Virus record (IMG/VR): IMGVR_UViG_3300044701_001653
Coordinates: 1 to 29,617 of that record
Source of the DNA: a virus
Reading direction: 5' to 3' (one strand)
Length of the DNA stretch: 29,617 nucleotides
This document shows, one piece after another, positions 7,636 to 16,152 of this stretch. Positions within the stretch are counted from its first letter, which is position 1. Each line of letters starts with the position of its first letter. Below the pieces are notes generated by a model. That model did not search any database. It had not been told where the DNA came from and saw only the letters and a program-made list of their open reading frames with translations. Position numbers and translations under genes: made by a program.

Positions 7636-10600
7636 ATGACAATAAGAGTAACATACAACACGGAAGATATTGCAACATATATCAGTCTAAGCTACGAGAA
7701 CCCATCGATTGATGCGGTGTGGGGTCAGATAACTGGCACACTTTCTAACCAAACGGATCTGCAAAACGCATTAGATGCCAAAGTCCCTTATACAGGTGCG
7801 ACTACTAACGTTAACTTGGGTGAGTTTGAGTTGAAGGCTGGTCAAATGACACTTGACATCACACCTACGGGTACGGCTGCGGTTGGTACTACAAGGTGGA
7901 ACGATACGATAGGTAGCAGCGAGACCACCCTAAAAGGTGGTAGTGTTATTTTAAAGAATGGTGTGGACTTAGTGGCGAGAGTGGTAAATAAAGTTAGTCC
8001 TAATACTACACTAACTAAGGCAGCCTATCAAGCGGTAAGAATAAGCGGCGCACAAGGTCAAAGATTAGCGGTTGCTTTAGCACAAGCAAATAACGATAAC
8101 AATAGTGCAGATACGATAGGTCTTGTTACGGAGACAATAGCAACCAACCAAGAAGGGTTTATAATGACAGTTGGTTCGCTTGAAGGTATAAATACAACGG
8201 GTTCGCTACAAGGTGAAACTTGGGCAGATGGTGATGTGATATATTTGAGTCCTACAACGGCTGGTGCTTTGACTAACGTCAAACCTATTGCTCCTCAACA
8301 TATTATTGTCATAGGTTACGTTGAGTACGCTCACGCAAACAATGGTAAGTTGTATGTTAAGGTGATGAACGGATGGGAGTTAGGGGAGTTACACGATGTA
8401 GATACTACTGGTGCTACTAATGGTCAAGTGCTTAAATATAACGGAACCATCTGGACACCGAGTGGGGATGTAGGAATTACAAGTTTAAACGGATTAAACG
8501 CAACATCTCAAACTTTCGCAACGGGTACAAGTGGGACTGATTTCAATATCAGTTCAGCTACAAGTACACATACTTTCAATCTCCCTACTGCGAGTGGAAC
8601 GAACAGAGGGTTACTAAGCAGTGCAGATTGGACAACATTCAATAGCAAACAAAACGCATTAACCAACCCAATTACGGGAACTGCTGCTGCTGGTCAAGTC
8701 GCATACTTCACGGGTGCGACTACACAAGCTGGGAGTAATAATTTGTTTTGGGATGCAAGTAATAATAGGTTAGGTGTAGGTACTGCAAGTCCATCCTACA
8801 AACTTGACGTACAAGGCACATCGGGAACTGTTGCTATTCGTGCAGCAAGTAGTACCGCTGGTGATATTTTATACTATGCAACTGGAACTGTTACTGGTAG
8901 TTTAAATGCGTTTACAACTGCTATAAATGCTACTGGTAGTGTTGGAGCAAGTTTACAAAATAACAATACTGCAACGGGTTCTTCTTTCTTGGACATAAGT
9001 GTTCCTTCTGCATCAACTGGAGACCCTTACATAACATTTACAACAAGTGGAGCAACGAACTGGAGCATAGGTACAGATAATAGCGATAGCGATAAATTGA
9101 AGATAGGTCCAGTATCTAACCCATCATTAGCTGGTGCAACTACATTAGTATTACATACAACTGGAAACACAAGTCTTGGTTCAACCACCGACTCTGGTCA
9201 ACGCTTACAAGTAACGGGTGATACGTTATTGAGGGGTAGTGGAAATGGTAGTGGAACAACGGCATTGACGGTGCAGAATAGTGATGGAACGAATATACTT
9301 AGAGTTAGGAATAATGGTCAAATAGTTGCTAATTCTGGTATTTCTGTAGGAGCAATAAATACTGGGGCTGGTATATTTCCAACAGGAACTGCAGGTCAAG
9401 AAAGTATTACATTGCAGAGTTCAGCTTTTCCAAGTGATACAAATATTATTGATATTTTTTTAACAAATGGTCAAGGTGATGCTGCTCATACAAGTGGAAC
9501 CAGAAATTTAGTTGATACATTTAGAGGATTTAATCCAACAAGTGGAACAGGTATTTATAATTTATTAAGAATTAGAACCACCATCAACCAAACTGGCGGT
9601 GCAAACGGAATCACTCGTGGTCTATACGTTAACCCAACCCTAACCGCTGCGGCTGATTGGAGGAGTATAGAATGGAGCAACAATACTGGATGGGGATTGT
9701 ATGGTGCGGGGACTGCGAATAACTATTTGGGGGGTTCATTGGGAATTGGTAGTACGACATTGACAAACTATGCTTTAAGGATAGGAAAAGCAATAACAGG
9801 AAATGCTGCATCGGTTGGTATTGGTATTACATCAACAATTTCATCAGATGTAACTTCATCGGCTTCTTTATACTATTCCTTGCCATCAACACAAGCGGCA
9901 ACTTTTACATTAACTGAACTAAGACATTTTGAAGCTGGATTTTTAACACTTGGGTCTGGTTCAACTATAACAAATCAAAGTGGCTTCTTTGCTGGAAATA
10001 CACTAACACAAGCAACCAATAATTACGGATTTTATGGCAGTATTGCAAGCGGTACGGGTAGATGGAATTTTTACGCCGCTGGCACTGCCAACAACTATAT
10101 GGCGGGGTCATTGGGGATTGGTGCTACGACATTGACTGGTTATAACTTTAGAATTTCTAAAAATTTAACTGGGTTTACAACTGCAATTTCATTACAAAAT
10201 GACGCAGTAATTCAATCTGATGTACAAACATCAGCAACTTATTTTAGAACAATAGCGAGTACCCAAGCTGCTTCGTTTACATTATCGCAATTATTTCATT
10301 ACGCAGCATTACAAGGAACATTCGGTGCTGGTTCAACTGTAAATAATCAATATGGATTTTATGTAGCAAATTTATCTACTGGACCTTTAACTTACGGGTT
10401 CTATGGTGATGTAGCAAGTGGTACTGATAGGTGGAATTTATACATGGCTGGTACTGCTGCAAATTTTGTTCAAGGGAATTTATTAGTTGGTACAGCTTCA
10501 AATGCAAATAACTATCAACTATATGTAGTTGGGGGAAGATTAGGTGTAAATAATGGTATTAGATTAGGTACAGGATATTCAGCAATAGATATTGAAACAG

Positions 10601-11205
10601 GTGCAAGTGGATTGTATTTAAGTGGGGCACAAGGTGCATTGAATCATATTTTTATACATACATCTGGAAACACATTATTAGGCTCTACGACTAATTCGGG
10701 CGAGAAGCTACAAGTCACTGGCACTGCGAAGATAACGGGGAATACAAGTATAGATACTGATACATTTTTTGTTGATGCTGGAAGTAATAGGGTAGGTATT
10801 GGAACAATTAGTGCAACTGCTAAACTTCACGTTTTAGGTAGCTTAGGTGCATTTAGAGTTTTAGATAGTGGTGCTGAAGTACATTTCAGTAGAGATGGTA
10901 ACAATGATTTTTTCGCAAATGGTGGTGTATCTTCTCAATTAACAATAGGAGCAAATACTAACTTAATTTTTAAGTCTGGTACTGGATTACCAGAACGTAT
11001 GCGTCTTGACGCATCTGGCAATCTCGGTATAGGAAACACTCCTACGGCTGCCCTTGATGTTAAAGCATCTACAACAAGTGCTGCTGCAATGAGATTGCGT
11101 AGCGGTACTGCACCAACAACACCTAACGATGGTGATATTTGGTTTGATGGCACTGATTTAAAAATGAGGATTGGTGGTGTAACGAAAACATTTACGTTAA
11201 TATAA
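7636..11205 (+). CDS. Long tail fibre protein with internal repeats
   Basis: A 1189-residue, Gly/Thr/Ser/Asn-rich, charge-poor protein. The N-terminal 60 residues include a short coiled-coil-like element (LSNQTDLQNALDAKVPYTGAT) common in Bacteroidota fibres; about residues 90-250 form a globular domain. Further on come the fibre motif SSADWTTFNSKQNAL (about residues 325-340) and repeated NRLGVGT...YKLDV units (about 376, 1050, 1135). Residues about 686-930 contain near-identical 124-residue units starting WGLYGAGTANNY / WNFYAAGTANNY / WNLYMAGTAANF. The C-terminus ends DGDIWFDGTDLKMRIGG, a common fibre end. No catalytic or autochaperone domain was seen. It should carry host-range determinants. 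Confidence 0.8.
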   Translation: MTIRVTYNTEDIATYISLSYENPSIDAVWGQITGTLSNQTDLQNALDAKVPYTGATTNVNLGEFELKAGQMTLDITPTGTAAVGTTRWNDTIGSSETTLKGGSVILKNGVDLVARVVNKVSPNTTLTKAAYQAVRISGAQGQRLAVALAQANNDNNSADTIGLVTETIATNQEGFIMTVGSLEGINTTGSLQGETWADGDVIYLSPTTAGALTNVKPIAPQHIIVIGYVEYAHANNGKLYVKVMNGWELGELHDVDTTGATNGQVLKYNGTIWTPSGDVGITSLNGLNATSQTFATGTSGTDFNISSATSTHTFNLPTASGTNRGLLSSADWTTFNSKQNALTNPITGTAAAGQVAYFTGATTQAGSNNLFWDASNNRLGVGTASPSYKLDVQGTSGTVAIRAASSTAGDILYYATGTVTGSLNAFTTAINATGSVGASLQNNNTATGSSFLDISVPSASTGDPYITFTTSGATNWSIGTDNSDSDKLKIGPVSNPSLAGATTLVLHTTGNTSLGSTTDSGQRLQVTGDTLLRGSGNGSGTTALTVQNSDGTNILRVRNNGQIVANSGISVGAINTGAGIFPTGTAGQESITLQSSAFPSDTNIIDIFLTNGQGDAAHTSGTRNLVDTFRGFNPTSGTGIYNLLRIRTTINQTGGANGITRGLYVNPTLTAAADWRSIEWSNNTGWGLYGAGTANNYLGGSLGIGSTTLTNYALRIGKAITGNAASVGIGITSTISSDVTSSASLYYSLPSTQAATFTLTELRHFEAGFLTLGSGSTITNQSGFFAGNTLTQATNNYGFYGSIASGTGRWNFYAAGTANNYMAGSLGIGATTLTGYNFRISKNLTGFTTAISLQNDAVIQSDVQTSATYFRTIASTQAASFTLSQLFHYAALQGTFGAGSTVNNQYGFYVANLSTGPLTYGFYGDVASGTDRWNLYMAGTAANFVQGNLLVGTASNANNYQLYVVGGRLGVNNGIRLGTGYSAIDIETGASGLYLSGAQGALNHIFIHTSGNTLLGSTTNSGEKLQVTGTAKITGNTSIDTDTFFVDAGSNRVGIGTISATAKLHVLGSLGAFRVLDSGAEVHFSRDGNNDFFANGGVSSQLTIGANTNLIFKSGTGLPERMRLDASGNLGIGNTPTAALDVKASTTSAAAMRLRSGTAPTTPNDGDIWFDGTDLKMRIGGVTKTFTLI
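9691..10800 (+). repeat. Three tandem protein-coding repeats of about 372 nt inside the fibre gene
   Basis: Equivalent Trp codons begin units at 9691, 10063 and 10432, spacing 372 and 369 nt (124 and 123 codons). Each unit begins with an AAGTANNY-like motif, continues with a Gly-Ser-Leu-Gly-Ile-Gly stretch, and the first two contain a TQAATFTL/TQAASFTL motif and an NYGFYG/TYGFYG closing motif. The third unit is partial. The units have diverged at many positions, so this is an old duplication. Confidence 0.75.
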
Positions 11206-13028
11206 TGAGAATAAACAAATCATTAATAACTTATATTCCGAGTAGTGGTAGTGGTAGTGGCTCTGTCACTTCCGTAGCACTAACTGCTCCTACTGGGTTT
11301 AGTGTGAGTGGATCACCAATCACATCAAGTGGGACACTTGCACTTAGCTTTGCGAGTGGGTATTCATTACCTACCACAACCAAGCAAGGGCAATGGGATA
11401 GTGCGTATGTTTTCACTAGTGGCTTCCCAAGTGGAACGGCTCAACAATTACTAAGGGTAAATACTTTAGGGACTGCATTGGAGTTTTTTACTCCGAGTTT
11501 CTTAGTATCAACTGATATTATCGCTACATCACCATTAGTATGGAATAGTGGAACAAAGACTATGAGCATACCAGTTGCTACAAATAGTGCTAATGGTTAT
11601 TTAAGCAGTGCAGACTGGTTAACTTTTTCTTCTAAACAAAACGCCATCACTTTAACGACAACTGGAAATAATGGTAGTGCTACACTAGTTGGGGCAACTT
11701 TAAACATTCCAACTTATACCTTAGTTGGTTTGGGTGGTATGGCTAATCCATTTACCACTGGTATCGGTCAAATAATTTATTCTAATGGAGCAGGAGCACC
11801 TTTATCTTTAGCACCAAATACAACAACGACTAAGAAGTTCTTAGCAATGACTGGTGATGGTACTAATGGAGATGCTCCGTTCTGGGATACGATTAGCGGA
11901 ATTACTGGTAGTGGTACTACTAATTATGTTGCTAAGTTTACCTCATCAAGTGCAGTTGGAAATAGTAATATTACAGACAATGGTAGTGTTATTGTACTTT
12001 CAAGTGATGTAAGTATTACAGGGCAAACGATTGTTACAAGCAATGTCACTGAACAAATAGTTATAAAAACTGCAACAGATGCTAATAGACAGCTATTACT
12101 TGGATATAGTTATGCTGGCAACTATGGAACTATTCAATCAATTCAACAAGGTGTTGGATATACAAATTTAGCATTAAATGCTATTTCTGGTAATGTAGGA
12201 ATAGGTAATGCTGCACCACAATCTAAACTTCAAGTTAATGGTGGTGGTCTTGCAACCAGCGGTAATGGATTTATGGTTTCTGCTGGTTTAACAAATGGAA
12301 GATTAGAAACTTATCAAAGTGGTACTGCTAACTGCATTCATACTTGGTTAGATAATAATACCTATGAAATAAGTGCTGGTTCAACTGCTGGATATGTAAG
12401 TGGGTTAGTTATTACGGGTAGAGATGCTTCACTACTACCAGATAGAGTTGCTATTTATACAAGGTCTTTACAAAGATTTCAAATAGGCAGCTTAGGTCAG
12501 TTGCAATTAAATTCTTATACATCTGCAACAAGTTTTACAGGTACTCCAGTTGCCTACTTGGCTTGTGATAGTAGTGGTAATATTATCACATCCAACCCAA
12601 GTGGGATAGCAAAATATATGAGTGTGGCATTAAGCACAGTTGGTAATACTTGGTTGGATATGCCAGCAGCATTAAGTTTCTTTGACTCTAGTAATACTTA
12701 TGTTACGCAACTAGAACTTAGTTCATTTAATCAAGTTAGGCTTGTTGTAAATAAATTAGGTACTGCTGGAGCAACTGGTAGTAAGTTAATACTTAGATAC
12801 CAAGACACAACTGGAGCACCTTTTACGGCATCTTCTTATTCTGATATAGGAACAAGTGAGGTGAGTGTTACAGTTGATGTGGCTAATAATATCTTAGTAA
12901 GTAGCTGGATAAACTTAGCTACCGCAGCAAAAGATGACGTGTGGGTAGCATTACTTGGTATTGATGGCGATGGTGCTATTGACCCGACATTCGGTAATAT
13001 ATACGCAGAATTTAGATATAATCCTTAA
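11205..13028 (+). CDS. Second tail fibre protein
   Basis: A 607-residue protein, again Gly/Ser/Thr-rich and charge-poor. It begins with a Gly-Ser linker (PSSGSGSGSVTSVALTAP), contains NGYLSSADWLTFSSKQNAI (about residues 130-148), closely matching a motif in the first fibre, and a GNVGIGNAAPQSKLQVNG segment of the same family as the NRLGVGT units. The C-terminal 140 residues (MSVALSTVGNTWLDMPAALSFF onward) look like a distinct compact beta domain, a candidate receptor-binding head. Start and stop are fused with the first fibre (TAATG), suggesting coupled expression and assembly into one fibre. No enzyme motif detected. Confidence 0.75.
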   Translation: MRINKSLITYIPSSGSGSGSVTSVALTAPTGFSVSGSPITSSGTLALSFASGYSLPTTTKQGQWDSAYVFTSGFPSGTAQQLLRVNTLGTALEFFTPSFLVSTDIIATSPLVWNSGTKTMSIPVATNSANGYLSSADWLTFSSKQNAITLTTTGNNGSATLVGATLNIPTYTLVGLGGMANPFTTGIGQIIYSNGAGAPLSLAPNTTTTKKFLAMTGDGTNGDAPFWDTISGITGSGTTNYVAKFTSSSAVGNSNITDNGSVIVLSSDVSITGQTIVTSNVTEQIVIKTATDANRQLLLGYSYAGNYGTIQSIQQGVGYTNLALNAISGNVGIGNAAPQSKLQVNGGGLATSGNGFMVSAGLTNGRLETYQSGTANCIHTWLDNNTYEISAGSTAGYVSGLVITGRDASLLPDRVAIYTRSLQRFQIGSLGQLQLNSYTSATSFTGTPVAYLACDSSGNIITSNPSGIAKYMSVALSTVGNTWLDMPAALSFFDSSNTYVTQLELSSFNQVRLVVNKLGTAGATGSKLILRYQDTTGAPFTASSYSDIGTSEVSVTVDVANNILVSSWINLATAAKDDVWVALLGIDGDGAIDPTFGNIYAEFRYNP

Positions 13029-13047
13029 TAAATAAAAATAAAACAAA

Positions 13048-13332
13048 ATGGGAGTTAACATTCAACCAGTTAGTATCTGGGCAAACGGACAAAGCAAAGA
13101 AGCAAGTGAGTTAGATGCTAGAATCATTTATGATGATTTGGCAACAAGTGCTATTTTCTACTATGAACTTAAAGAAGCAACTACAAACGATGAGAATGGT
13201 GTAGCAAGTGGTGGTTCGGTTCTATCGGTAGGTAACGTATCTATGGATGGTCAGGATTACATTGACTGGGATAATTCAAACGAACAAGCGTACGTTTACA
13301 TTGCTGGTAAACTAAATTTGGTAATTATATAA
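13048..13332 (+). CDS. Small protein of the fibre module, function unknown
   Basis: A 94-residue acidic protein beginning MGVNIQPVSIWANGQSKEASELDARIIYDDL. It has no membrane segment and appears to be mainly beta strand, with an AIFYYEL strand and a DGQDYIDWDNSNEQAYVYI segment near the end. It follows the second fibre gene by 19 bp. Small proteins at this place are frequently fibre-tip or virion components in Bacteroidota phages, but I do not recognise the family and assign no function. Confidence 0.6.
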   Translation: MGVNIQPVSIWANGQSKEASELDARIIYDDLATSAIFYYELKEATTNDENGVASGGSVLSVGNVSMDGQDYIDWDNSNEQAYVYIAGKLNLVII

Positions 13333-13342
13333 ATATTTTATA

Positions 13343-13350
13343 TAACTTTA
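13343..13350 (+). promoter_or_regulatory. Possible -7 promoter element before the lysis genes
   Basis: TAACTTTA matches seven of eight positions of the Bacteroidota -7 box TAnnTTTG and lies 16 nt before the next ATG. A TTTG at 13317-13320 is 22 nt upstream, 3 nt more than the spacing of the better promoters in this window, so this is a weak candidate. Confidence 0.35.
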
Positions 13351-13366
13351 CGTAAAATTTAAAACT

Positions 13367-13501
13367 ATGGACATTAAAGAACTAAAAGCAAGTGCTTATG
13401 ACTGTTTAGCTCAGATCGAATACTTGCAAAAACAATTAGCAGAAATCAATCAGAAAATCGCTGAGGCAATGCAGAAAGATGCTGAACAAACTGCACAATA
13501 A
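13367..13501 (+). CDS. Small coiled-coil protein preceding the endolysin
   Basis: A 44-residue reading frame, MDIKELKASAYDCLAQIEYL and onward, ending EQTAQ. It is almost entirely helical with heptad-type Leu/Ile spacing and alternating Lys/Glu/Gln, so a coiled coil is likely. The ATG has the same ACTATG context as three other genes here that appear to begin transcripts (15934, 17207, 19682), which supports translation. It overlaps the start of the endolysin by 23 bp, so it may act partly as a leader that couples translation of the lysis genes. No family recognised. Confidence 0.55.
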   Translation: MDIKELKASAYDCLAQIEYLQKQLAEINQKIAEAMQKDAEQTAQ

Positions 13502-14072
13502 AATCCCCGTACAAGTCCTCAATGAGTTAGGTGATGTGATGAAGCAATTCGGCATCACCAACTCTTTTAGGCTTACTCACTTCTTAGCACAAGTTGCTCA
13601 CGAGAGTGGTAACTTTAAGCACGTTAGGGAGAACCTCAACTACTCCACCGAAGGACTGCTCAAAGTCTTTCCAAAATACTTCGATAAAAATACTGCACCT
13701 CTTTATGCAAGGCGACCACAAGCTATTGCCAATATGGTTTATAATGGTCGTATGGGTAATAAGCTAAAGAGCAATGATGGTTGGATGTTTCGTGGAGCAG
13801 GTTTTTTGCAGTTGACAGGAAGAACAAATTTCAAGGCATTCTCAGATTTTATAGGTGATCCGAATATTATGGATAACCCCGACCTTGTAGCTACAAAATA
13901 CCCACTCACATCCGCTGGATGGTTCTTCGAAAAGAGAGGGTTGTGGAAGATATGCGATGAAGGTGTACATCAAGATATAGTCAAGAAAGTTACCTTAAAA
14001 GTGAACGGCGGCTACAATGGGCTTTCAGACCGCCTCTCAAAAACCAATGTCCTATTTAATATATTAGTATGA
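13479..14072 (+). CDS. Endolysin, glycoside hydrolase family 19 (chitinase-like muramidase)
   Basis: A 197-residue protein with the GH19 pattern used by many phage endolysins: FLAQVAHESGNFKHVRENLNYS at residues 35-56, where Glu42 of HESG and Glu51 are the likely catalytic acids, and FRGAGFLQLTGRTNF at 104-118, corresponding to the conserved GRGxxQLTGRxNY substrate-cleft motif. It would cleave the glycan strands of host peptidoglycan at the end of infection. No signal peptide or membrane anchor is visible, so export through a holin is expected. The downstream gene is a spanin candidate, coupled by ATGA. The start overlaps the small gene upstream. Confidence 0.88.
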   Translation: MLNKLHNKIPVQVLNELGDVMKQFGITNSFRLTHFLAQVAHESGNFKHVRENLNYSTEGLLKVFPKYFDKNTAPLYARRPQAIANMVYNGRMGNKLKSNDGWMFRGAGFLQLTGRTNFKAFSDFIGDPNIMDNPDLVATKYPLTSAGWFFEKRGLWKICDEGVHQDIVKKVTLKVNGGYNGLSDRLSKTNVLFNILV

Positions 14073-14497
14073 AATATTTATTATTACTATTGCTATTATC
14101 ATCTTGTGTTACACAAAAAAAGATTGAAAGGTATTTTCTCAAAAACCCTGAAGCAATCGAGACAATATACATCACCAATGATGTTCACGATACCACTATT
14201 ATTACTAAAGATAGTCTTGTTATTGAAAGAATTGCAGACACTTTATACCAATGGGTTAATGATACGCATTACATTGACAGAGTGCGCATAAAGAAGGTAT
14301 TAGAGCCTTGTAAGGATAGTATAATCATAGTTGAGAAAAAAGTTTTTGTAGATAGGTATAAGAAGGTATATGAGGCTGCAAAGAAAGATAGAGATGCCAC
14401 AGAGAAGCAATTCCGTTGGTGGCAGAAAGGAGCATTACTAACTTGGGCTTGGATAATACTTATTGCTGGTGTGATTTATATCATCAAACGTAGATGA
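14069..14497 (+). CDS. Unimolecular spanin candidate (lipoprotein with C-terminal membrane anchor)
   Basis: A 142-residue protein with a short lipoprotein signal peptide MKYLLLLLLLSSC (lipobox Cys13) and a C-terminal membrane segment at residues 121-138 (GALLTWAWIILIAGVIYI) followed by KRR. An outer-membrane lipid anchor plus an inner-membrane segment in one chain, with a predicted beta-rich and then helical periplasmic stretch between them, is the architecture of u-spanins such as T1 gp11, which fuse the two membranes in the last step of lysis. Its position directly after the endolysin fits. The stop overlaps the exonuclease start (ATGA). The alternative is an Rz-like inner-membrane component, but the lipobox argues against it. 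Confidence 0.7.
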   Translation: MKYLLLLLLLSSCVTQKKIERYFLKNPEAIETIYITNDVHDTTIITKDSLVIERIADTLYQWVNDTHYIDRVRIKKVLEPCKDSIIIVEKKVFVDRYKKVYEAAKKDRDATEKQFRWWQKGALLTWAWIILIAGVIYIIKRR

Positions 14498-15519
14498 AAA
14501 AAAGCGACATAGTTAAGGAGTATTTGGGATTATATCCGAATATGAAAAACTACACTCTCGCCAAGAAGATTATCGATGAGAATGATGGGCTTTTTGGGGA
14601 TGTAGAAGCAGCAAGAAAAATGATAGGCTACTATCGTGGCACCAATGGAAGTGGTGATAGAAAGAGATTAAAAGATAGGAAATTCCAAAGACCATTAACC
14701 TACGACACAACCAATACCAAAATGGAGAAAATCCAAACAAGTGCGAAAGTACTTATCCTTGACATTGAGACGGCACCCATTAGTGCATACGTTTGGGGCA
14801 TTTGGAATCAGAACGTACACTTGCCACAAATCAAGACCGATTGGTTCTGCTTGACGTGGGCAGCTAAGTGGTTATTCGAAGATAAGGTGTATAGCGGTAA
14901 GCTAAAGCCAGAGGAAGTAGTCAACCAAGATGATAAGAGGATAATGGAGGGGATTTGGAAGCTAGTTAACGAAGCTGATATAGTGATTGCTCATAATGCT
15001 GAGAAATTTGACATACCACGTCTAAACTCAAGGTTTATCTTAAATGGCTTAAACCCACCACTCCCCTATCAAGTTATAGACACTTTAAGGCATATTAGAA
15101 GGCAGTTTGGGTTTACGAGTAATAAGTTAGATTACGTCAACAAATTGCTGAACCTAGAAAGGAAGAAAGAGACCTCATTCGAGTTGTGGGATAATTGTAT
15201 GAAAGGTGATCGCAAAGCACTCAAGGAGATGGAGGATTATAATGTACAAGATGTGCGAATACTTGAAGAGACATATTTACAAATCAGACCTTGGATCAAA
15301 CCACATCCAAATATGGGGTTATTTATATTGGATGAGACTGAGCAAAGATGCCCTTCTTGTGGATCGAATGAACTTGAGGCACAAGGCAAATGTTATAACA
15401 CGAGTGCTAACATTTACGAGTTGTTTAGGTGTGGGAATTGCAATAGCATATCAAGGAAAAGGCTTGGTGCTGCTACAATTAAACAAAAAAGACACTTACT
15501 AATTCCAACTGCAAAGTGA
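14494..15519 (+). CDS. DEDD-family 3'-5' exonuclease with C-terminal zinc ribbon
   Basis: A 341-residue protein. Residues 1-50 look like a winged-helix or HTH region (VKEYLGLYPNMKNYTLAKKII). The core carries the three motifs of polymerase-B/DnaQ-like exonucleases: LILDIETAP (Asp90, Glu92), VIAHNAEKFDIPRLNSR (Asp173), and YNVQDVRILEETY (Asp253). The C-terminus has a CPSCG...FRCGNC zinc ribbon (Cys286, Cys289, Cys313, Cys316). It likely trims DNA or RNA 3' ends in replication or recombination; no polymerase domain is attached. It is translationally coupled to the lysis gene upstream and the HExxH gene downstream, an unusual linkage of lysis and nucleic-acid metabolism. Confidence 0.8.
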   Translation: MKKSDIVKEYLGLYPNMKNYTLAKKIIDENDGLFGDVEAARKMIGYYRGTNGSGDRKRLKDRKFQRPLTYDTTNTKMEKIQTSAKVLILDIETAPISAYVWGIWNQNVHLPQIKTDWFCLTWAAKWLFEDKVYSGKLKPEEVVNQDDKRIMEGIWKLVNEADIVIAHNAEKFDIPRLNSRFILNGLNPPLPYQVIDTLRHIRRQFGFTSNKLDYVNKLLNLERKKETSFELWDNCMKGDRKALKEMEDYNVQDVRILEETYLQIRPWIKPHPNMGLFILDETEQRCPSCGSNELEAQGKCYNTSANIYELFRCGNCNSISRKRLGAATIKQKRHLLIPTAK

Positions 15520-15788
15520 GAAGAATTAAAGTACAATATACCAAACTTGGGAAGCAGAAGGCTTGGGGGTTGGCTCACTCGGATGAGTTGATTGAGATAG
15601 ATATTCGGCTCAAGGGTCGCAAGGCAATGGAGATATTAATACACGAGATCTGTCACATTTTAGCACCAGAAGATAGTGAGGAAGAAGTAGTAAGAAAGAG
15701 TATCATCCTCACCAAAACCTTATGGCACGAGGGTTACAGAAGAATAGATAATACAGAAGATATACCATTGCAGAATGGCGAACCTTGA
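15516..15788 (+). CDS. Small HExxH putative zinc metallopeptidase
   Basis: A 90-residue protein with MEILIHEICHILAPEDSEEEVV at residues 38-59. HEICH (His43, Glu44, His47) is the HExxH zinc-binding motif, and the Glu residues 55-57 could supply a third ligand. The helix after it and the small size resemble minimal SprT/ImmA-like or WLM-like phage proteins. The GTG start overlaps the exonuclease stop (GTGA), and the gene ends just before a terminator. Substrate is unknown; catalytic activity is an inference from the motif. Confidence 0.6.
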   Translation: MRRIKVQYTKLGKQKAWGLAHSDELIEIDIRLKGRKAMEILIHEICHILAPEDSEEEVVRKSIILTKTLWHEGYRRIDNTEDIPLQNGEP

Positions 15789-15815
15789 TTGTTTTAAATA
15801 CGGTATGGTCAAATT

Positions 15816-15845
15816 CCCCCCTTGTTTCTACTTGGGGGTTTTATT
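15816..15845 (+). terminator. Rho-independent terminator after the lysis/exonuclease operon
   Basis: C6 at 15816-15821 pairs with G5 at 15834-15838 across a loop of about 12 nt, followed by TTTTATT. It lies 28 bp after the last stop of the operon and before a well-formed promoter. Confidence 0.7.
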
Positions 15846-15879
15846 GTTCATTACATTCACAATATTTTAACACTTTATT

Positions 15880-15910
15880 TTTGGTAAGTCAAATAATTGT
15901 CTTAACTTTG
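15880..15910 (+). promoter_or_regulatory. Bacteroidota-type promoter for the early/replication operon
   Basis: TTTG at 15880-15883, a spacer of exactly 19 nt, then TAACTTTG at 15903-15910, a perfect match to the -7 box TAnnTTTG. The regulator ATG follows 23 nt later. Confidence 0.75.
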
Positions 15911-15933
15911 ATGTCATAACAAATAAGAATACT

Positions 15934-16152
15934 ATGACTGAAATTTTAATTAAAGAAAAACTGAGAGCATTGCGAGAATCGAAAGGATTATCTCGTGAAA
16001 CATTATCTAAGATGGCTAATGTAACTATGCAGACTATTTTTAGAGCAGAGACTGGTGGGAATATCAATCTTAACAACTACCTAAAAATCATTAATACTTT
16101 ACAATCCTATGGAGTACATAGCAATACTGGTGATAATGTTAATTACATTTAG
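15934..16152 (+). CDS. XRE-type helix-turn-helix regulator
   Basis: A 72-residue protein with a Cro/C1-type HTH at about residues 7-60: IKEKLRALRESKGLSRETLSKMANVTMQTIFRAETGG, in which LSRETLSKMANVTMQTIFRAE is the helix-turn-helix. It is the first gene after a strong promoter and a terminator, so it probably controls its own promoter and the replication genes. It lacks the peptidase domain of LexA/CI-type repressors. The stop falls inside the next gene. Whether it acts as a lysogeny regulator or only as an early-gene timer cannot be told. Confidence 0.85.
   Translation: MTEILIKEKLRALRESKGLSRETLSKMANVTMQTIFRAETGGNINLNNYLKIINTLQSYGVHSNTGDNVNYI

Noticed and set aside
7636-13028. Diversity-generating retroelement acting on the fibres
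   Set aside because: No reverse transcriptase gene is present and no template/variable repeat pair with A-specific differences was seen in the fibre ends.
15206-15502. 98-residue plus-strand frame inside the exonuclease
   Set aside because: Out-of-frame shadow; the exonuclease frame holds the third catalytic motif and zinc ribbon here.
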